From Tepidamorphaceae bacterium (GTDB lineage Bacteria; Pseudomonadota; Alphaproteobacteria; Rhizobiales; Tepidamorphaceae): a stretch of DNA of 64,000 nucleotides. A program made the position numbers and the translations under genes. The notes below the pieces were generated by a model. That model was not told the DNA's origin and did no database searches. It saw nothing but the letters and a program-made list of their open reading frames with translations. Positions 1 through 9,176 of the stretch are shown one piece after another (the stretch's first letter is position 1; each line of letters starts with the position of its first letter). The stretch is from assembly GCA_028279445.1 (NCBI GenBank), contig JANQNT010000008.1, positions 94,622-158,621 on the forward strand. Reading direction: 5' to 3'.

Positions 1-1
1 G

Positions 2-616
2 AACACCTTCCTCGGCGCAGCCCAGGAACTGGGACCCGATGACATCGACGAAGCCGGTATCGCCGCAGCCGGCGCGGTCTATCTGGAGGGCTACCTGTGG
101 GATCCACCCGAGGCCAAGGCGGCATTTCGCAAGGCGGCGGACATCGCGCAATCGGCCGGCGGCGACGTGGTGCTGACGCTGTCGGATTCCTTCTGTGTCG
201 AACGCTATCGCGACGAGTTCCTCGACCTGCTGCGGTCGGGCCGTGTCGATCTGGTCTTCGCCAATGAGCACGAAGTCCGCGCGCTCTACGAAACGGCGGA
301 TCTGGAAACCGCCATGGCCGCGCTTGCCGGTGAGGCGCGCCATGCCGTGGTGACGCGCGGACCGCAGGGGTGCAGCATCTTCAATGAAGGTGCGCGCGTC
401 GATGTCCCGGCCGAGCCGGTGAAGCGGGTCGTCGATCTGACCGGCGCCGGGGACCTGTTCGCAGCCGGATTCCTGTTTGCCCGGGCGCGGGGACTGTCAC
501 TGCAGGACTGCGGACGGCTGGCCGCGCTGTGCGCGGCGGAAGTGATCGGCCACGTCGGCGCGCGGCCTCAGGCCAACCTGCGCGAACGCGCCCAGGCAGC
601 CGGTTTCGATATCTGA
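2..616 (+). CDS. PfkB-family sugar/nucleoside kinase, 5' truncated
   Basis: About 204 codons of the C-terminal two thirds of a ribokinase/adenosine-kinase-like protein; the start lies left of the window. The reading frame is open from base 2 and enters with NTFLGAAQEL, then a GYLWD segment. It ends with the PfkB signature 2 DLTGAGDLFAAGF, whose Asp is the family's catalytic base (family knowledge), preceded by a VVTRGPQG nucleotide-binding strand. It probably phosphorylates a sugar or nucleoside such as adenosine; GYLWD resembles the adenosine-kinase branch often found in Rhizobiales near coaA/his, but the substrate is inference. The gene converges on coaA across a 206-nt spacer filled with repeats. 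Confidence 0.9.
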   Translation, partial: NTFLGAAQELGPDDIDEAGIAAAGAVYLEGYLWDPPEAKAAFRKAADIAQSAGGDVVLTLSDSFCVERYRDEFLDLLRSGRVDLVFANEHEVRALYETADLETAMAALAGEARHAVVTRGPQGCSIFNEGARVDVPAEPVKRVVDLTGAGDLFAAGFLFARARGLSLQDCGRLAALCAAEVIGHVGARPQANLRERAQAAGFDI

Positions 617-644
617 TCGGACGCTGTTTTGATTCCACTTGCCT

Positions 645-712
645 TCTTGCTGGCCGCTCGGCTTATCCAAAAAACCGGTTCCCACTTTTTGGGCCTCGCG
701 GCATCCCACTCT
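645..712 (-). repeat. RIME-like intergenic repeat, copy 1
   Basis: On the minus strand this reads GTGGGAACCGGTTTT (671-685), then shortly after AAGCCGAGCGGCCAGCAAG (645-664). Both blocks recur in the same order at 59246-59325. The GGGAACCGGTTTTCGG core resembles the short mosaic palindromic elements known from rhizobial intergenic regions. It lies between the convergent kinase and coaA genes. Confidence 0.6.
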
Positions 713-778
713 ACCGGCTGAGCGTTTGGCACCTACGCACGCGACTGCGTGCGCTTGGCGTCGCCCCCCACTCAGGTC

Positions 779-804
779 GTCACCCCGGACCTGTCCGGGG
801 TGAC
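779..804. repeat. Perfect 11-bp hairpin between convergent genes
   Basis: GTCACCCCGGA, a 4-nt loop, then TCCGGGGTGAC. It sits 18 nt past the coaA stop and 162 nt past the kinase stop. No T-tract follows on either strand, so it is not a canonical intrinsic terminator. It may be a dispersed palindrome or an mRNA-end stabiliser. Confidence 0.6.
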
Positions 805-822
805 GCATGGTGTGAACGGGGC

Positions 823-1824
823 CTACAGCTTGCGCAGTCGCACCGACTCGATGCGGTGGTCGGCGCCCTTGGTCAGGATCAGGTCCGCGCGATGGCGCGT
901 CGGCAGGATATTGTCTTCCAGGTTCGGCCGGTTGATGCCACGCCAGATTTCCAGCGCCGTGGTGCGCGCTTCCTCGTCGTCGAGATGCGCGTAGCGGTGG
1001 AAATAGGAGCCCGGATCGCGAAACGCGGTGGTGCGCAGGCGCAGGAAGCGACGCACATACCAGTCTTCGATGATGTCCTTGTCGGCGTCGAGATAGATCG
1101 AGAAGTCGAAGAAGTCCGATACGAAGGGGATCGCCTCGCCGTCACCCTGCAAGGGGCCTGCCTGGAGCACATTCAGGCCTTCCAGGATTAGGATATCCGG
1201 GCGATCGACGACGACATGCTGATCGGTGACGATGTCGTAGGCAAAGTGCGAGTAGACCGGAGCGGGCACCGATCGATCGCCGGCCTTGATGCGGGTCAGG
1301 AAGGCCAACATCGCGGCCATGTCGTAGCTTTCCGGAAAACCCTTGCGGTCGAGGTTGCCTTCCGCCTCCAGCACGGCGTTGGGATAGAGAAAGCCGTCGG
1401 TGGTGACCAGATCGACCTTCGGCATGTTCGGCCAGCGCGCCAGCAGCGCCTTGAGCACGCGCGCGGTGGTTGACTTGCCGGCCGCCACCGAGCCGCCCAG
1501 CCCGATGATGAACGGCGTTTTCTCCTTGCCGGCGTGGAGGAACTCCTCGGTCGCGCGGTACAACCCTTGCGTCGCCTCCACATAGAGGCTCAGCAGGCGC
1601 GACATGGGCAGGTAGATTTCCTCCACCTCCTCCATCGAGAGCCGTTCGTTGAGACCGCGCAGATGATCCAGGTCTTCCGGCCCGAGCGTCATCTTGGTGT
1701 CGGCGCGCAACTCCGCCCACTGGGCGCGGGAAAACACCTGATAGGGCGAGAAATCGGATCGGTTCAACTGGTCCATGGTCTTCTTCTTTCGTGCTTTGCC
1801 AGTTTTCTTCGCTTCATTGGTCAT
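823..1824 (-). CDS. coaA: Type I pantothenate kinase
   Basis: Phosphorylates pantothenate with ATP, the first and usually rate-setting step of coenzyme A synthesis, in the cytosol. The 333-aa form has the bacterial CoaA N-terminal block ([26 protein letters not shown]), a P-loop [10 protein letters not shown] at about residues 110-119, the TTDGFLYPN substrate loop and [13 protein letters not shown]. coli CoaA has about 316 aa. I chose the ATG at 1824 because it follows the hisE stop by 16 nt; an ATG at 1776 (MDQLNRSDF) would remove a Lys-rich tail and fits the family's length better. It is the last gene of the his operon and probably translated from the same mRNA. The spacer before it carries an IS/MITE terminal-repeat-like sequence (see findings). 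Confidence 0.95.
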   Translation of the reverse strand: MTNEAKKTGKARKKKTMDQLNRSDFSPYQVFSRAQWAELRADTKMTLGPEDLDHLRGLNERLSMEEVEEIYLPMSRLLSLYVEATQGLYRATEEFLHAGKEKTPFIIGLGGSVAAGKSTTARVLKALLARWPNMPKVDLVTTDGFLYPNAVLEAEGNLDRKGFPESYDMAAMLAFLTRIKAGDRSVPAPVYSHFAYDIVTDQHVVVDRPDILILEGLNVLQAGPLQGDGEAIPFVSDFFDFSIYLDADKDIIEDWYVRRFLRLRTTAFRDPGSYFHRYAHLDDEEARTTALEIWRGINRPNLEDNILPTRHRADLILTKGADHRIESVRLRKL

Positions 1825-1825
1825 G

Positions 1826-1850
1826 AGGCTGTATCGATCGTCAGGATTTG
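1826..1850. repeat. Match to the terminal repeat of the MITE at 63728
   Basis: AGGCTGTATCGA (1826-1837) and AGGATTTG (1843-1850) are both identical to, and spaced exactly as in, 63730-63741 and 63747-63754 at the left end of the MITE-like element: 21 of 25 positions. The match covers the hisE stop region and the hisE-coaA spacer. Confidence 0.45.
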
Positions 1851-2164
1851 CGCGCGGCCTTTTCCGCGTGCCCGCTTTGCACGGTGCGCCGGGCAAGCTC
1901 GGCATAGACATCCTCCAGCGGCACCTTCGCAGCCGCCAGCAGCACGACCAGATGATACAACAAGTCGGCCGTTTCCGCTGTCACCGCCTCGCGGTCTCCG
2001 GAAACCGCAGCGATTGCCGTTTCCACCGCCTCCTCGCCGAGCTTCTTCGCGGCATGGGGAACCCCCCGCGAAAGCAGGCTTGCGGTATAGGAGTCTTTCG
2101 GGTCCTCGCCGGCGCGGCGGGCGATGATCCTGGCCAGCTCATCGAGATCGATGCGGTCCGTCAT
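1841..2164 (-). CDS. hisE: Phosphoribosyl-ATP pyrophosphohydrolase
   Basis: Second step of histidine synthesis: removes pyrophosphate from phosphoribosyl-ATP. The 107-aa protein has the MazG-like helical motif [13 protein letters not shown] and the [13 protein letters not shown] helix that supply the Mg-binding acidic residues in HisE. Length is normal for the stand-alone enzyme. The ATG overlaps the hisF stop (ATGA), indicating translational coupling. HisI, the next enzyme, is not in this window. The last codons lie inside a segment resembling a MITE terminal repeat, so the C-terminus may have been reshaped. Confidence 0.95.
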   Translation of the reverse strand: MTDRIDLDELARIIARRAGEDPKDSYTASLLSRGVPHAAKKLGEEAVETAIAAVSGDREAVTAETADLLYHLVVLLAAAKVPLEDVYAELARRTVQSGHAEKAARKS

Positions 2165-2943
2165 GATGCAACCCCGTCCAGCCGCATGGCGAGACCGGCG
2201 CGGGCCATGTGCGCCTTCGCCTCGCCAATCGTATGGGTTCCGAAGTGGAAGATCGAGGCGGCAAGCACCGCGCTGGCGTGGCCGTCGCGCACCCCCTCGA
2301 CGAGATGGTCCAGCGTGCCGACGCCGCCCGAGGCGATCACCGGCACGGCGACGGTATCGGCGATTGCCCGTGTCAGCGCGTTGTCGAAGCCCGATTTGGT
2401 GCCGTCGCGGTCCATCGAGGTGAGCAGGATTTCGCCGGCCCCAAGCGACACCACCTCGCGGGCGTAGTCGACCGCATCGATGCCGGTGGGCTTGCGCCCG
2501 CCATGGGTGAAGATCTCCCAGCGCGGCCCGGCGCCGTCGTCCACCTGCTTGGTGTCGATGGCCACGACAATGCATTGTTCACCGAACTTCTCCGACGCGC
2601 GGGCGACGAAAGCACGATCGGTGACTGCGGCGGTGTTGATCGAGACCTTGTCGGCGCCGGCGCTCAGCAGCACCCGGATGTCCTCCACCGTGCGCACCCC
2701 GCCGCCAACCGTCAGCGGCATGAAACAGGCTTCCGCCGTGCGGGTGACGACATCGAGCAGGATGCCGCGGTCCTCGTGGCTGGCGGTGATATCGAGGAAG
2801 CAGAGCTCGTCGGCCCCGGCGGCGTCATAGGCTATGGCCGCTTCGACGGGATCGCCGGCATCGACCAGGTCGACGAACTGCACGCCCTTGACGACGCGCC
2901 CGTCTTTCACGTCCAGGCACGGGATGACGCGGGTCTTCAGCAT
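2161..2943 (-). CDS. hisF: Imidazole glycerol phosphate synthase cyclase subunit
   Basis: With HisH it converts PRFAR and glutamine-derived ammonia into imidazole glycerol phosphate and AICAR. It is a (beta/alpha)8 barrel of 260 aa. The two catalytic aspartates sit in [11 protein letters not shown] (Asp11) and VVAIDTKQV (about Asp130); the phosphate sites are VGGGVR and ASGGVG. The start MLKTRVIPC overlaps by one base the stop of a short upstream ORF (TGATG). That upstream ORF is a partial second copy of the hisF 5' end (see 2943-3065). The 3' end overlaps hisE by 4 nt. Confidence 0.97.
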   Translation of the reverse strand: MLKTRVIPCLDVKDGRVVKGVQFVDLVDAGDPVEAAIAYDAAGADELCFLDITASHEDRGILLDVVTRTAEACFMPLTVGGGVRTVEDIRVLLSAGADKVSINTAAVTDRAFVARASEKFGEQCIVVAIDTKQVDDGAGPRWEIFTHGGRKPTGIDAVDYAREVVSLGAGEILLTSMDRDGTKSGFDNALTRAIADTVAVPVIASGGVGTLDHLVEGVRDGHASAVLAASIFHFGTHTIGEAKAHMARAGLAMRLDGVAS

Positions 2944-3065
2944 CACGCAACACTCCGGATGCATCGATCCAATCTCTCGAACGTCCTCGCGGCAAAGCCG
3001 CTGCGGGCGATGCGGGAGCGGCCGTCTTTGACATCCAGACAGGGAACGACGCGGGTCTTCAGCAT
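2943..3065 (-). pseudogene. 40-codon remnant of a second hisF 5' end
   Basis: The ORF starts at an ATG that overlaps the hisA stop (TGATG) and stops at a TGA that overlaps the hisF start, also as TGATG. Its first 16 codons read [16 protein letters not shown], which matches HisF residues 1-16 except V7 for I7. After that it diverges ([18 protein letters not shown]...). In those 16 codons, codons 1-6 are identical in DNA, but six of the other ten differ, nearly all silently. A recent tandem duplication would not show this, so it looks like an old duplicate or a recombination scar. It may still serve to couple hisA and hisF translation. It is too short to be a working cyclase. Confidence 0.8.
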
Positions 3066-3814
3066 CACGCCACCCCGCTTGCTTCACGGGCGAGACATTT
3101 CAACGCCTCGGCCGGATCGATGCGTCCGTCATAGAGCGCGCGGCCGGAGATCGCGCCTTCCAGGATCGCCGCATCGGGCGTACATAGCTGTACGATATCG
3201 TTCATGGAGGCGAGCCCCCCGGACGCGATGACGGGGATCGAGACGGCACGCGCCAGTCCAATCGTGCCCGCCCAGTTGATGCCGGTGAGTACGCCGTCGC
3301 GATCGATATCGGTGTAGACGATCGCCGCGACGCCTGCGTCCTCGAAGCGGCGGGCGAGGTCGACCGCATCCAGTTCGCTGGTTTCCGCCCAGCCTTCCAC
3401 GGCCACCTTGCCGCCACGCGCATCGATGCCGACGACGATGCGGCCGGGATGGGCTTTCGCCGCCGCGCGTACCAGTTCCGGATCACGCAGCGCGACCGTT
3501 CCGAGAATAACCCGGGCAATTCCCGCATCGAGCCAGCGGCCGATATCGTCTCGGGTGCGGATACCGCCGCCGAGCTGCACCTTCATGCGCCCCGCGACCG
3601 CCCCGAGGATAGCGGCGACCGCATCGGCGTTGACCGCGCGGCCGGCGAAGGCACCGTTCAGGTCGACGACGTGCAGCCAGGGAAAGCCGAGCTCGGCAAA
3701 ACTCGTCGCCTGATCCTCAGGATCGGCGTTGTAGACGGTCGCCTGGTCCATCTCGCCCCTGACGAGACGCACGCATTCGCCGTCCTTCAGGTCGATGGCC
3801 GGAAACAGGATCAT
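3065..3814 (-). CDS. hisA: ProFAR isomerase
   Basis: Isomerises ProFAR to PRFAR by an Amadori rearrangement, the step before HisFH. The protein is a 249-aa (beta/alpha)8 barrel. Catalytic Asp8 lies in [12 protein letters not shown] and the second Asp in VVGIDARGG; the half-barrel phosphate motifs are LGGGIRT and ASGGLAS. The start at 3814 was chosen because MILFPAID is the family N-terminus and its ATG overlaps the hisH stop by 4 nt; an ATG three codons upstream is possible. Its stop overlaps the ATG of the hisF-fragment ORF. Confidence 0.97.
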   Translation of the reverse strand: MILFPAIDLKDGECVRLVRGEMDQATVYNADPEDQATSFAELGFPWLHVVDLNGAFAGRAVNADAVAAILGAVAGRMKVQLGGGIRTRDDIGRWLDAGIARVILGTVALRDPELVRAAAKAHPGRIVVGIDARGGKVAVEGWAETSELDAVDLARRFEDAGVAAIVYTDIDRDGVLTGINWAGTIGLARAVSIPVIASGGLASMNDIVQLCTPDAAILEGAISGRALYDGRIDPAEALKCLAREASGVA

Positions 3815-4467
3815 GGCGACCACCTGAGGAAATTGGCGATCAGAGCCAGGCCGAGCGCCTGACTCTTTTCCGGGTGGAACTGGGTGCCGGCGAGATTGTC
3901 GCGGCCGACCATCGCCGTTACCGCGCCACCATAATCCGTGGTGGCGGTCCGTTCATCGGCGTTCCTCACTTCCAGATGATAGGAGTGCACGAAATAGGCG
4001 TGCAGGCCCTGCGGTCCGGTGGCGATCCCGTCCAGCAGGGGATGGGCATCGCTGACCTGAAGCGTGTTCCAGCCCATATGCGGCACCTTCAATGCGCCGT
4101 CGTTCGGCGCGATGCGTACGACGTCGCCAGAAATCCATCCGAAACCAGCCGCCTCGCCGTGTTCCAGACCGCGGTCGGCCATCAGTTGCATGCCGACGCA
4201 GATACCCAGAAAGGGCCGCGCCCGGTCGATCACCGCCTCAGTCAGCGCCTCCAGCATCCCCGACACCGCGGCAAGCCCGGCACGGCAGTCGGCAAACGCG
4301 CCGACACCCGGCAGCACGACGCGCTCGGCGGTGCGCACGAATTCGGGGTCGGCGGTCACCACGATGTCCGACGGCGAGCCGGCCTCCCGCGCGGCCCTCG
4401 CAAAGGCCTTTTCGGCCGAATGCAGGTTGCCCGAGCCGTAGTCGATGATCGCCACGCTGGCCGTCAC
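3811..4467 (-). CDS. hisH: Imidazole glycerol phosphate synthase glutaminase subunit
   Basis: Class I glutamine amidotransferase that feeds ammonia to HisF. The 218-aa protein begins [13 protein letters not shown], carries the nucleophile in [12 protein letters not shown], and ends with the His/Glu of the triad in [10 protein letters not shown]. It overlaps hisA by 4 nt downstream and the DUF2628 gene by 4 nt upstream, so the whole run is one tightly coupled operon. Confidence 0.97.
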   Translation of the reverse strand: MTASVAIIDYGSGNLHSAEKAFARAAREAGSPSDIVVTADPEFVRTAERVVLPGVGAFADCRAGLAAVSGMLEALTEAVIDRARPFLGICVGMQLMADRGLEHGEAAGFGWISGDVVRIAPNDGALKVPHMGWNTLQVSDAHPLLDGIATGPQGLHAYFVHSYHLEVRNADERTATTDYGGAVTAMVGRDNLAGTQFHPEKSQALGLALIANFLRWSP

Positions 4468-4964
4468 CTGCCGGCCTCCGGGAACAGTCCGGTGATTTCA
4501 CGCGTGGCGCCGGGTGTTTGTGTCGCGCGCGCAGGCGCAACCGGCGGCCAGTTGGCCGCCTCTGTCGAAGCCGATACCGGCTGGCCGACCCAGGCTTCGA
4601 AGAAGCGCTGCTCGGCACCCGCCACATTGTCCGCGATCACTGTGGCGAGCATCACATAGCCCTTGCGATCGAGGCTCCAGCGGCGCAACTGGCTGGCCTC
4701 GAAGCCGACCAGCAGCGAGAACAGCAAACCCACCCCCAGCAACGCATTGCCAAGCCAGGGAATGAATTCGCCGGCCAGTCCGATCGCCACGCTGACCGCC
4801 AGAATGCCCAGGAACACCAGCCACATCCGGTGCATCAGCGCCCATAGCAGGGGCACGACAAACGCCAGCCATGCGAAGCCGTCGCGCACGAAGATGACGC
4901 GTTCGGCGGCATTAGCGCTGGCCGCGTGCGCCCCGCGTGGGGCGTGTACCGTGTAGATCGCCAT
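4464..4964 (-). CDS. DUF2628 membrane protein in his operon
   Basis: A 166-aa protein of unknown function that matches the DUF2628 type by its opening (MAIYTVHAP...) and layout. After a short polar N-terminus there are two hydrophobic stretches at about residues 30-65 and 70-90 ([50 protein letters not shown]). An [14 protein letters not shown] segment and a polar tail with a conserved-looking [10 protein letters not shown] follow. It sits between hisB and hisH, overlapping hisH by 4 nt, the usual place for this family in alphaproteobacteria. A role in histidine synthesis is unproven. Confidence 0.85.
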   Translation of the reverse strand: MAIYTVHAPRGAHAASANAAERVIFVRDGFAWLAFVVPLLWALMHRMWLVFLGILAVSVAIGLAGEFIPWLGNALLGVGLLFSLLVGFEASQLRRWSLDRKGYVMLATVIADNVAGAEQRFFEAWVGQPVSASTEAANWPPVAPARATQTPGATREITGLFPEAGR

Positions 4965-5024
4965 GGTTGCTGTCGCTCCGGCGCAATCTGTTTTGAGCAG
5001 GACGCGCGGAGTTAAACCCCGGTT

Positions 5025-5633
5025 TCAGGCCTCGCTCAAGGTCCCCTTCGTCGAGGGCACCGCATCACCGAGGCGCGAATCGCGTTCGACTGCCGCGCGC
5101 AAGGCCCGCGCCACCCCCTTGAAGCAGGTCTCGGCGATGTGGTGGGCATTGTCGCCATAGGCGTTTTCGACATGCAGCGTGATGCGGGCGTTCTGCGCCA
5201 GCGCCTGGAAGAACTCGCGCACCAGTTCGGTGTCGAAATCGCCGATCTTCTGGGTCGGGAACGCCACCCGCCAGACCAGGAACGGCCGCCCCGATACATC
5301 GATGGCCACCCGCGTCAAGGCTTCGTCCATGGCCAGATCGGCGGAGGCGAAGCGGCAGATGCCGCGGCGCTCGGCAAGTGCCGCGTCGATCGCCTGGCCG
5401 AGCGCGATGCCGACATCCTCGGTGGTGTGGTGCATGTCGACGTGCAGATCGCCCTTGGCGGCAATCTCCATGTCGATTAGCGCATGCTTGGAGAACTGCT
5501 CCAGCATGTGATCGAAAAAGCCGATGCCAGTGGCGATTTTCGACACGCCGGTGCCGTCAAGGTCGACCTTGACGGAAACCCTGGTTTCTTTGGTCTTGCG
5601 CGCGATTTCGCCGCGCCGCGCCTTGCTGGCCAT
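5025..5633 (-). CDS. hisB: Imidazoleglycerol-phosphate dehydratase
   Basis: Dehydrates imidazole glycerol phosphate to imidazole acetol phosphate (monofunctional form, no N-terminal histidinol phosphatase). The 202-aa protein has the metal-binding repeats [14 protein letters not shown] and [16 protein letters not shown] in the first half and [18 protein letters not shown] in the second. It is the first gene of the leftward his operon. Histidinol phosphatase is probably supplied by the HisN-like enzyme at 43952. It diverges from hslV across 186 nt. Confidence 0.97.
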   Translation of the reverse strand: MASKARRGEIARKTKETRVSVKVDLDGTGVSKIATGIGFFDHMLEQFSKHALIDMEIAAKGDLHVDMHHTTEDVGIALGQAIDAALAERRGICRFASADLAMDEALTRVAIDVSGRPFLVWRVAFPTQKIGDFDTELVREFFQALAQNARITLHVENAYGDNAHHIAETCFKGVARALRAAVERDSRLGDAVPSTKGTLSEA

Positions 5634-5755
5634 GCCGCTCCTGCCAACGCAAGCTGTTCGATGAGCCGCGCCTTTTAGCAGCGCGCGCCGCCGCAGGCCA
5701 GTCCGCCGGGCGACGGATTGCCGGCATGGCTAATAACCACGGTACGCAGTCGCAC

Positions 5756-5785
5756 CTTCCAAATGGGCGCACATGCGCCTACATG
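5756..5785 (+). promoter_or_regulatory. Possible RpoH-type promoter of hslV
   Basis: CTTCCA, 16 nt, CCTACATG, with the predicted start of transcription about 30 nt before the hslV ATG. It resembles the alphaproteobacterial heat-shock pattern (CTTGA-, CCTATAT) but has two mismatches in the -35. The idea rests partly on hslUV being heat-shock genes in many bacteria. Confidence 0.35.
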
Positions 5786-5819
5786 GGGCCAAGCATTGCA
5801 CTCTCGGCAGGAAGACCAC

Positions 5820-6380
5820 ATGGCTGACAACAACGCGGGCACGCCCTGGCACGGCACCACCATCATCACCGTGCGCAAGGGCGACAAGGTGGTGGTCGCC
5901 GGCGACGGACAGGTCAGCATCGGCGACACTGTGATCAAGCATTCGGCCAAGAAGGTGCGGCGCATCGGTTCGGGCGGCGCGGTGCTGACCGGTTTTGCCG
6001 GCGCAACGGCGGATGCCTTCGCGCTGTTCGACCGGCTGGAAAAGAAGCTCGAGCAATACCCGACCCAGTTGACCCGCGCGGCCGTGGAACTTGCCAAGGA
6101 CTGGCGCACCGATCGCGCGCTGCGCAACCTGCAGGCGATGATGATCGTCGCCGACAAGGATGTCAGCCTCGTCATCACCGGCTCTGGCGACGTGCTGGAG
6201 CCCGAAGACGGCATCACGGCGATCGGTTCCGGCGGCAACTACGCGCTGGCGGCGGCCCGCGCACTCTCCGACACCGAGGCGGACGCGGAGCAGATCGCCC
6301 GCAAGGCGATGGCGATCGCCGCGGAAATCTGCGTCTACACCAACGACAACGTGGTGGTTGAGACACTCGATGCTGGATAG
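5820..6380 (+). CDS. hslV: ATP-dependent protease proteolytic subunit HslV
   Basis: Peptidase ring of the HslUV (ClpQY) protease. The 186-aa protein has a 12-residue propeptide ending in HG, followed by [19 protein letters not shown]; Thr13 would be the N-terminal nucleophile after processing, as in other alphaproteobacterial Hsl[15 protein letters not shown] near the C-terminus is also typical. I chose the ATG at 5820 because the upstream in-frame codons do not resemble HslV and GGAAG precedes it. The 3' end overlaps the DUF2157 gene by 11 nt. Confidence 0.96.
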   Translation: MADNNAGTPWHGTTIITVRKGDKVVVAGDGQVSIGDTVIKHSAKKVRRIGSGGAVLTGFAGATADAFALFDRLEKKLEQYPTQLTRAAVELAKDWRTDRALRNLQAMMIVADKDVSLVITGSGDVLEPEDGITAIGSGGNYALAAARALSDTEADAEQIARKAMAIAAEICVYTNDNVVVETLDAG

Positions 6381-7464
6381 GGAAGACCTCGATACCGCCG
6401 TTCGGCAGGGCGTGATCTCGGACGATCAGTGTGCCCGCATCCTGGCGATCTCACGGCAGCGCCACGGTGGCATGGCCGACTATGCCAGTCCCGACGAACC
6501 GTTTCGCCTGTTCCGCGGCTTCCGCGATTTCTTCCTGGCGATCGGGTTGGCGATCCTGGCCATCGGCATGGGCGCCAGCACATTGGTGACGCTAGCCGGG
6601 GATGCATTCACCGGGGGTGCCCAGGATATCGGGTGGTCCGGCGCGGCGGGGTTTGCCGCGCTTGCGGCAATCGGATGGCTGTTCGGCGAACTGGTGACCA
6701 GGCGACTGCGGCTACCGCTATCCTCGATGGTGGTCGCGCTGGCCTTCTGCGGGGCGGTCGGTGTGTCCGTACTGTTCGCGGCCGCCTGGCTGGCGCCACC
6801 GCAGGAGCGGCTGCTCGATATCGGTCAGCCAGTGATCTTTGCCGCACTGGCAGCCGTCGCGGGGGCGGCCGCGTTCTACTGGCGTTTCCGGCTGCCCTTC
6901 GTGCTGCTGCTGCTGGCGGGCGCCGCGGCACTCGCCGTCTACACGATGGCGCGGCTCGCCGCGCCCGGTTTCGCGGAAACCTACGCCGATCTTGTGCTCA
7001 GCCTGCTCGGCCTGTCGGTTTTCGTCGGCGCGATGGCCTACGATCTGTCCGATCCGCCGCGCCTGACACGGCGATCCGAATGCGCCTTCTGGCTGCACCT
7101 CCTGGCCGCGCCGCTATTGCTGAACGGGGCCATAGGAGCCTTCCGGGACGGACTGTTCGCCGGCAACGCCAGCGATGCGATTTATGTCCTTGCGATCGTC
7201 GCCGTGCTCGGACTGATCGCGCTCCTGATCGACCGCCGCGCGCTGCTGGTTTCCGGTCTGCTCTATCTCGGTGTCGCGTTGAGTGTTTCGCTCGATTCGT
7301 TTTTCGCCGGCACCGATCAGCTCGTGCCGTCCACCTTGCTTGTGCTCGGCGCCGTGCTGGTGGCACTGGGGCTCGGCTGGACGCCGGCCCGGCGCGCGCT
7401 GCTGGCGATCATCCCGGACAACGGATTGCTGCGCCGGCTTCCGCCCCCCGCATACGAAAGCTGA
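6370..7464 (+). CDS. DUF2157-like polytopic membrane protein between hslV and hslU
   Basis: A 364-aa protein with a cytosolic N-terminus of about 55 residues ([24 protein letters not shown], the DUF2157-type helical opening). About ten hydrophobic helices follow, many rich in Ala, Leu and Val, with a short charged tail. No catalytic motif is visible. The gene overlaps hslV by 11 nt and ends 8 nt before hslU, so it is co-transcribed with the protease genes. Its position between hslV and hslU suggests a membrane or stress link but proves nothing. Confidence 0.8.
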   Translation: MLDREDLDTAVRQGVISDDQCARILAISRQRHGGMADYASPDEPFRLFRGFRDFFLAIGLAILAIGMGASTLVTLAGDAFTGGAQDIGWSGAAGFAALAAIGWLFGELVTRRLRLPLSSMVVALAFCGAVGVSVLFAAAWLAPPQERLLDIGQPVIFAALAAVAGAAAFYWRFRLPFVLLLLAGAAALAVYTMARLAAPGFAETYADLVLSLLGLSVFVGAMAYDLSDPPRLTRRSECAFWLHLLAAPLLLNGAIGAFRDGLFAGNASDAIYVLAIVAVLGLIALLIDRRALLVSGLLYLGVALSVSLDSFFAGTDQLVPSTLLVLGAVLVALGLGWTPARRALLAIIPDNGLLRRLPPPAYES

Positions 7465-7472
7465 ACGTACCC

Positions 7473-8780
7473 ATGTCGCAGGACTTCTCCCCACGCGAAA
7501 TCGTCTCCGAACTGGATCGCTATATCGTCGGCCAGTCCGATGCCAAGCGCGCCGTTGCCATCGCGCTCAGGAACCGCTGGCGGCGCCAGCGCGTCGAAGG
7601 ACCGCTATCGGACGAGATCCAACCCAAGAACATCCTGATGATCGGGCCGACCGGCGTCGGCAAGACGGAAATCTCCCGCCGGCTTGCGCGACTTGCCGGT
7701 GCGCCGTTCCTGAAGGTGGAGGCGACCAAGTTCACCGAGGTCGGCTATGTCGGGCGTGACGTGGAGCAGATGGTGCGCGATCTGGTCGAGGTGGCGATCG
7801 GGCTGGTCAAGGAAACCAAGCGCCGGGAGGTGGAAGCGCGCGCCCATCTGGCAGCCGAGGACAGGGTAATCGACGCCCTGGTCGGCCCGGGCGCCGGAAA
7901 GGCGACGCGCGACAGCTTTCGCAAGAAGCTGCGCGAGGGCGATCTCGACGACACCGAGATCGAAGTGGAACTGCGCAGCGCCGGCGGATCGCCGATGTTC
8001 GAGATTCCCGGCATGCCCGGCGCCCAGATGGGCATGGTCAATATCGGCGACATGCTCGGCAAGGCCTTCGGCGGCAACACCAAGCCGCGCAAGATCACCG
8101 TGCGCGGCAGCCATGACCTGCTGCTTGCCGAGGAAGCCGACAAGCTGATCGACGAGGACCAGACCGTTCAGGAGGCAATCTCGCTGACGGAGAACCACGG
8201 TATCGTTTTCCTCGACGAGATCGACAAGATCTGCGCGCGCAGCGACCGCGTCGGCGGCGATGTCTCGCGCGAAGGCGTGCAGCGCGACCTGCTGCCGCTC
8301 ATCGAGGGCACCTCGGTCGCCACCAAGCACGGCACGGTGAAGACCGACCACATCCTGTTTATCGCCTCCGGTGCCTTCCATGTGGCCAAGCCCTCCGATC
8401 TGCTGCCGGAACTGCAGGGGCGCCTGCCGATCCGCGTCGAGTTGCGCCCGCTGACCGAAGAGGACTTCCGCCGCATCCTCACCGACACCGAAGCCAGCCT
8501 GATCAAGCAGTATGTCGCGCTGATGGGCACCGAGGACGTGACGCTCGACTTCACCGAGGATGCCATCGCCGCGATCGCCAGGATCGCGGTGGATGTGAAC
8601 TCGGCGGTGGAGAACATCGGCGCGCGGCGGCTGCAGACCGTCATGGAGCGGGTGCTCGACGAGATCAGCTTCGATGCCCCCGACCGCGCCGGCGAGACGC
8701 TGACGATCGACGCGGACTATGTGCGCACCGGTGTTGGCGATCTGGCCAAGGATGCCGATCTCAGCCGCTACATTCTGTAA
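7473..8780 (+). CDS. hslU: HslU unfoldase ATPase subunit
   Basis: AAA+ ring that unfolds substrates for HslV. The 435-aa protein starts [16 protein letters not shown]. Walker A is GPTGVGKT at residues 58-65, followed by the pore loop region [17 protein letters not shown] family-typical I-domain occupies about residues 105-240, then Walker [12 protein letters not shown] and sensor 2 [11 protein letters not shown]. It ends DADLSRYIL, the C-terminal tail that docks into HslV. Length is normal. Confidence 0.97.
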   Translation: MSQDFSPREIVSELDRYIVGQSDAKRAVAIALRNRWRRQRVEGPLSDEIQPKNILMIGPTGVGKTEISRRLARLAGAPFLKVEATKFTEVGYVGRDVEQMVRDLVEVAIGLVKETKRREVEARAHLAAEDRVIDALVGPGAGKATRDSFRKKLREGDLDDTEIEVELRSAGGSPMFEIPGMPGAQMGMVNIGDMLGKAFGGNTKPRKITVRGSHDLLLAEEADKLIDEDQTVQEAISLTENHGIVFLDEIDKICARSDRVGGDVSREGVQRDLLPLIEGTSVATKHGTVKTDHILFIASGAFHVAKPSDLLPELQGRLPIRVELRPLTEEDFRRILTDTEASLIKQYVALMGTEDVTLDFTEDAIAAIARIAVDVNSAVENIGARRLQTVMERVLDEISFDAPDRAGETLTIDADYVRTGVGDLAKDADLSRYIL

Positions 8781-8795
8781 CCGCCGCCAAGTACC

Positions 8796-9176
8796 TCAAC
8801 GGCGGCGCTTGCCGGCACGTTTGATGCGCGCGTCGAGGATTTTGTCGATCGCACCGATCGCCTCATCGTCGAGACGATGGATATCACGGGCGAGGCGATT
8901 GGCGAGTTCGGTGGCACGCGGCGTCAGGCCGGCGGTATCGACGGTGGCTTTGGGGTGCGACACCGCGGCGAGCTTTTGCAGCTCCTCCGCCTCGTCCCAG
9001 ATGATGTTGAAATAACCGATGATGCCCTGCACCAGCGCAAAGGTCGGGCGGCCGCGACGGCCATGTTCGAGCGCCGATAAATAAGCCGGCGAAACATTTA
9101 GCGCGGTAGCCATTTGCGTCAGCGTTACGCCGCGTTCCACCCGCAATTCGCGCACACGGGCGCCGAACGGCGTCAC
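8796..9176 (-). CDS. XRE-family DNA-binding protein
   Basis: A 126-aa regulator with an N-terminal helix-turn-helix at about residues 8-65 (RVRELRVERGVTLTQMATALNVSPAYLSALEHGRRG). The C-terminal helical part (YFNIIWDEAEELQKLAAVSHPK) is seen in small alphaproteobacterial XRE regulators. The gene overlaps the Smr gene stop/start by 4 nt (ATGA) and converges on hslU. Target genes are unknown. Confidence 0.88.
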   Translation of the reverse strand: MTPFGARVRELRVERGVTLTQMATALNVSPAYLSALEHGRRGRPTFALVQGIIGYFNIIWDEAEELQKLAAVSHPKATVDTAGLTPRATELANRLARDIHRLDDEAIGAIDKILDARIKRAGKRRR

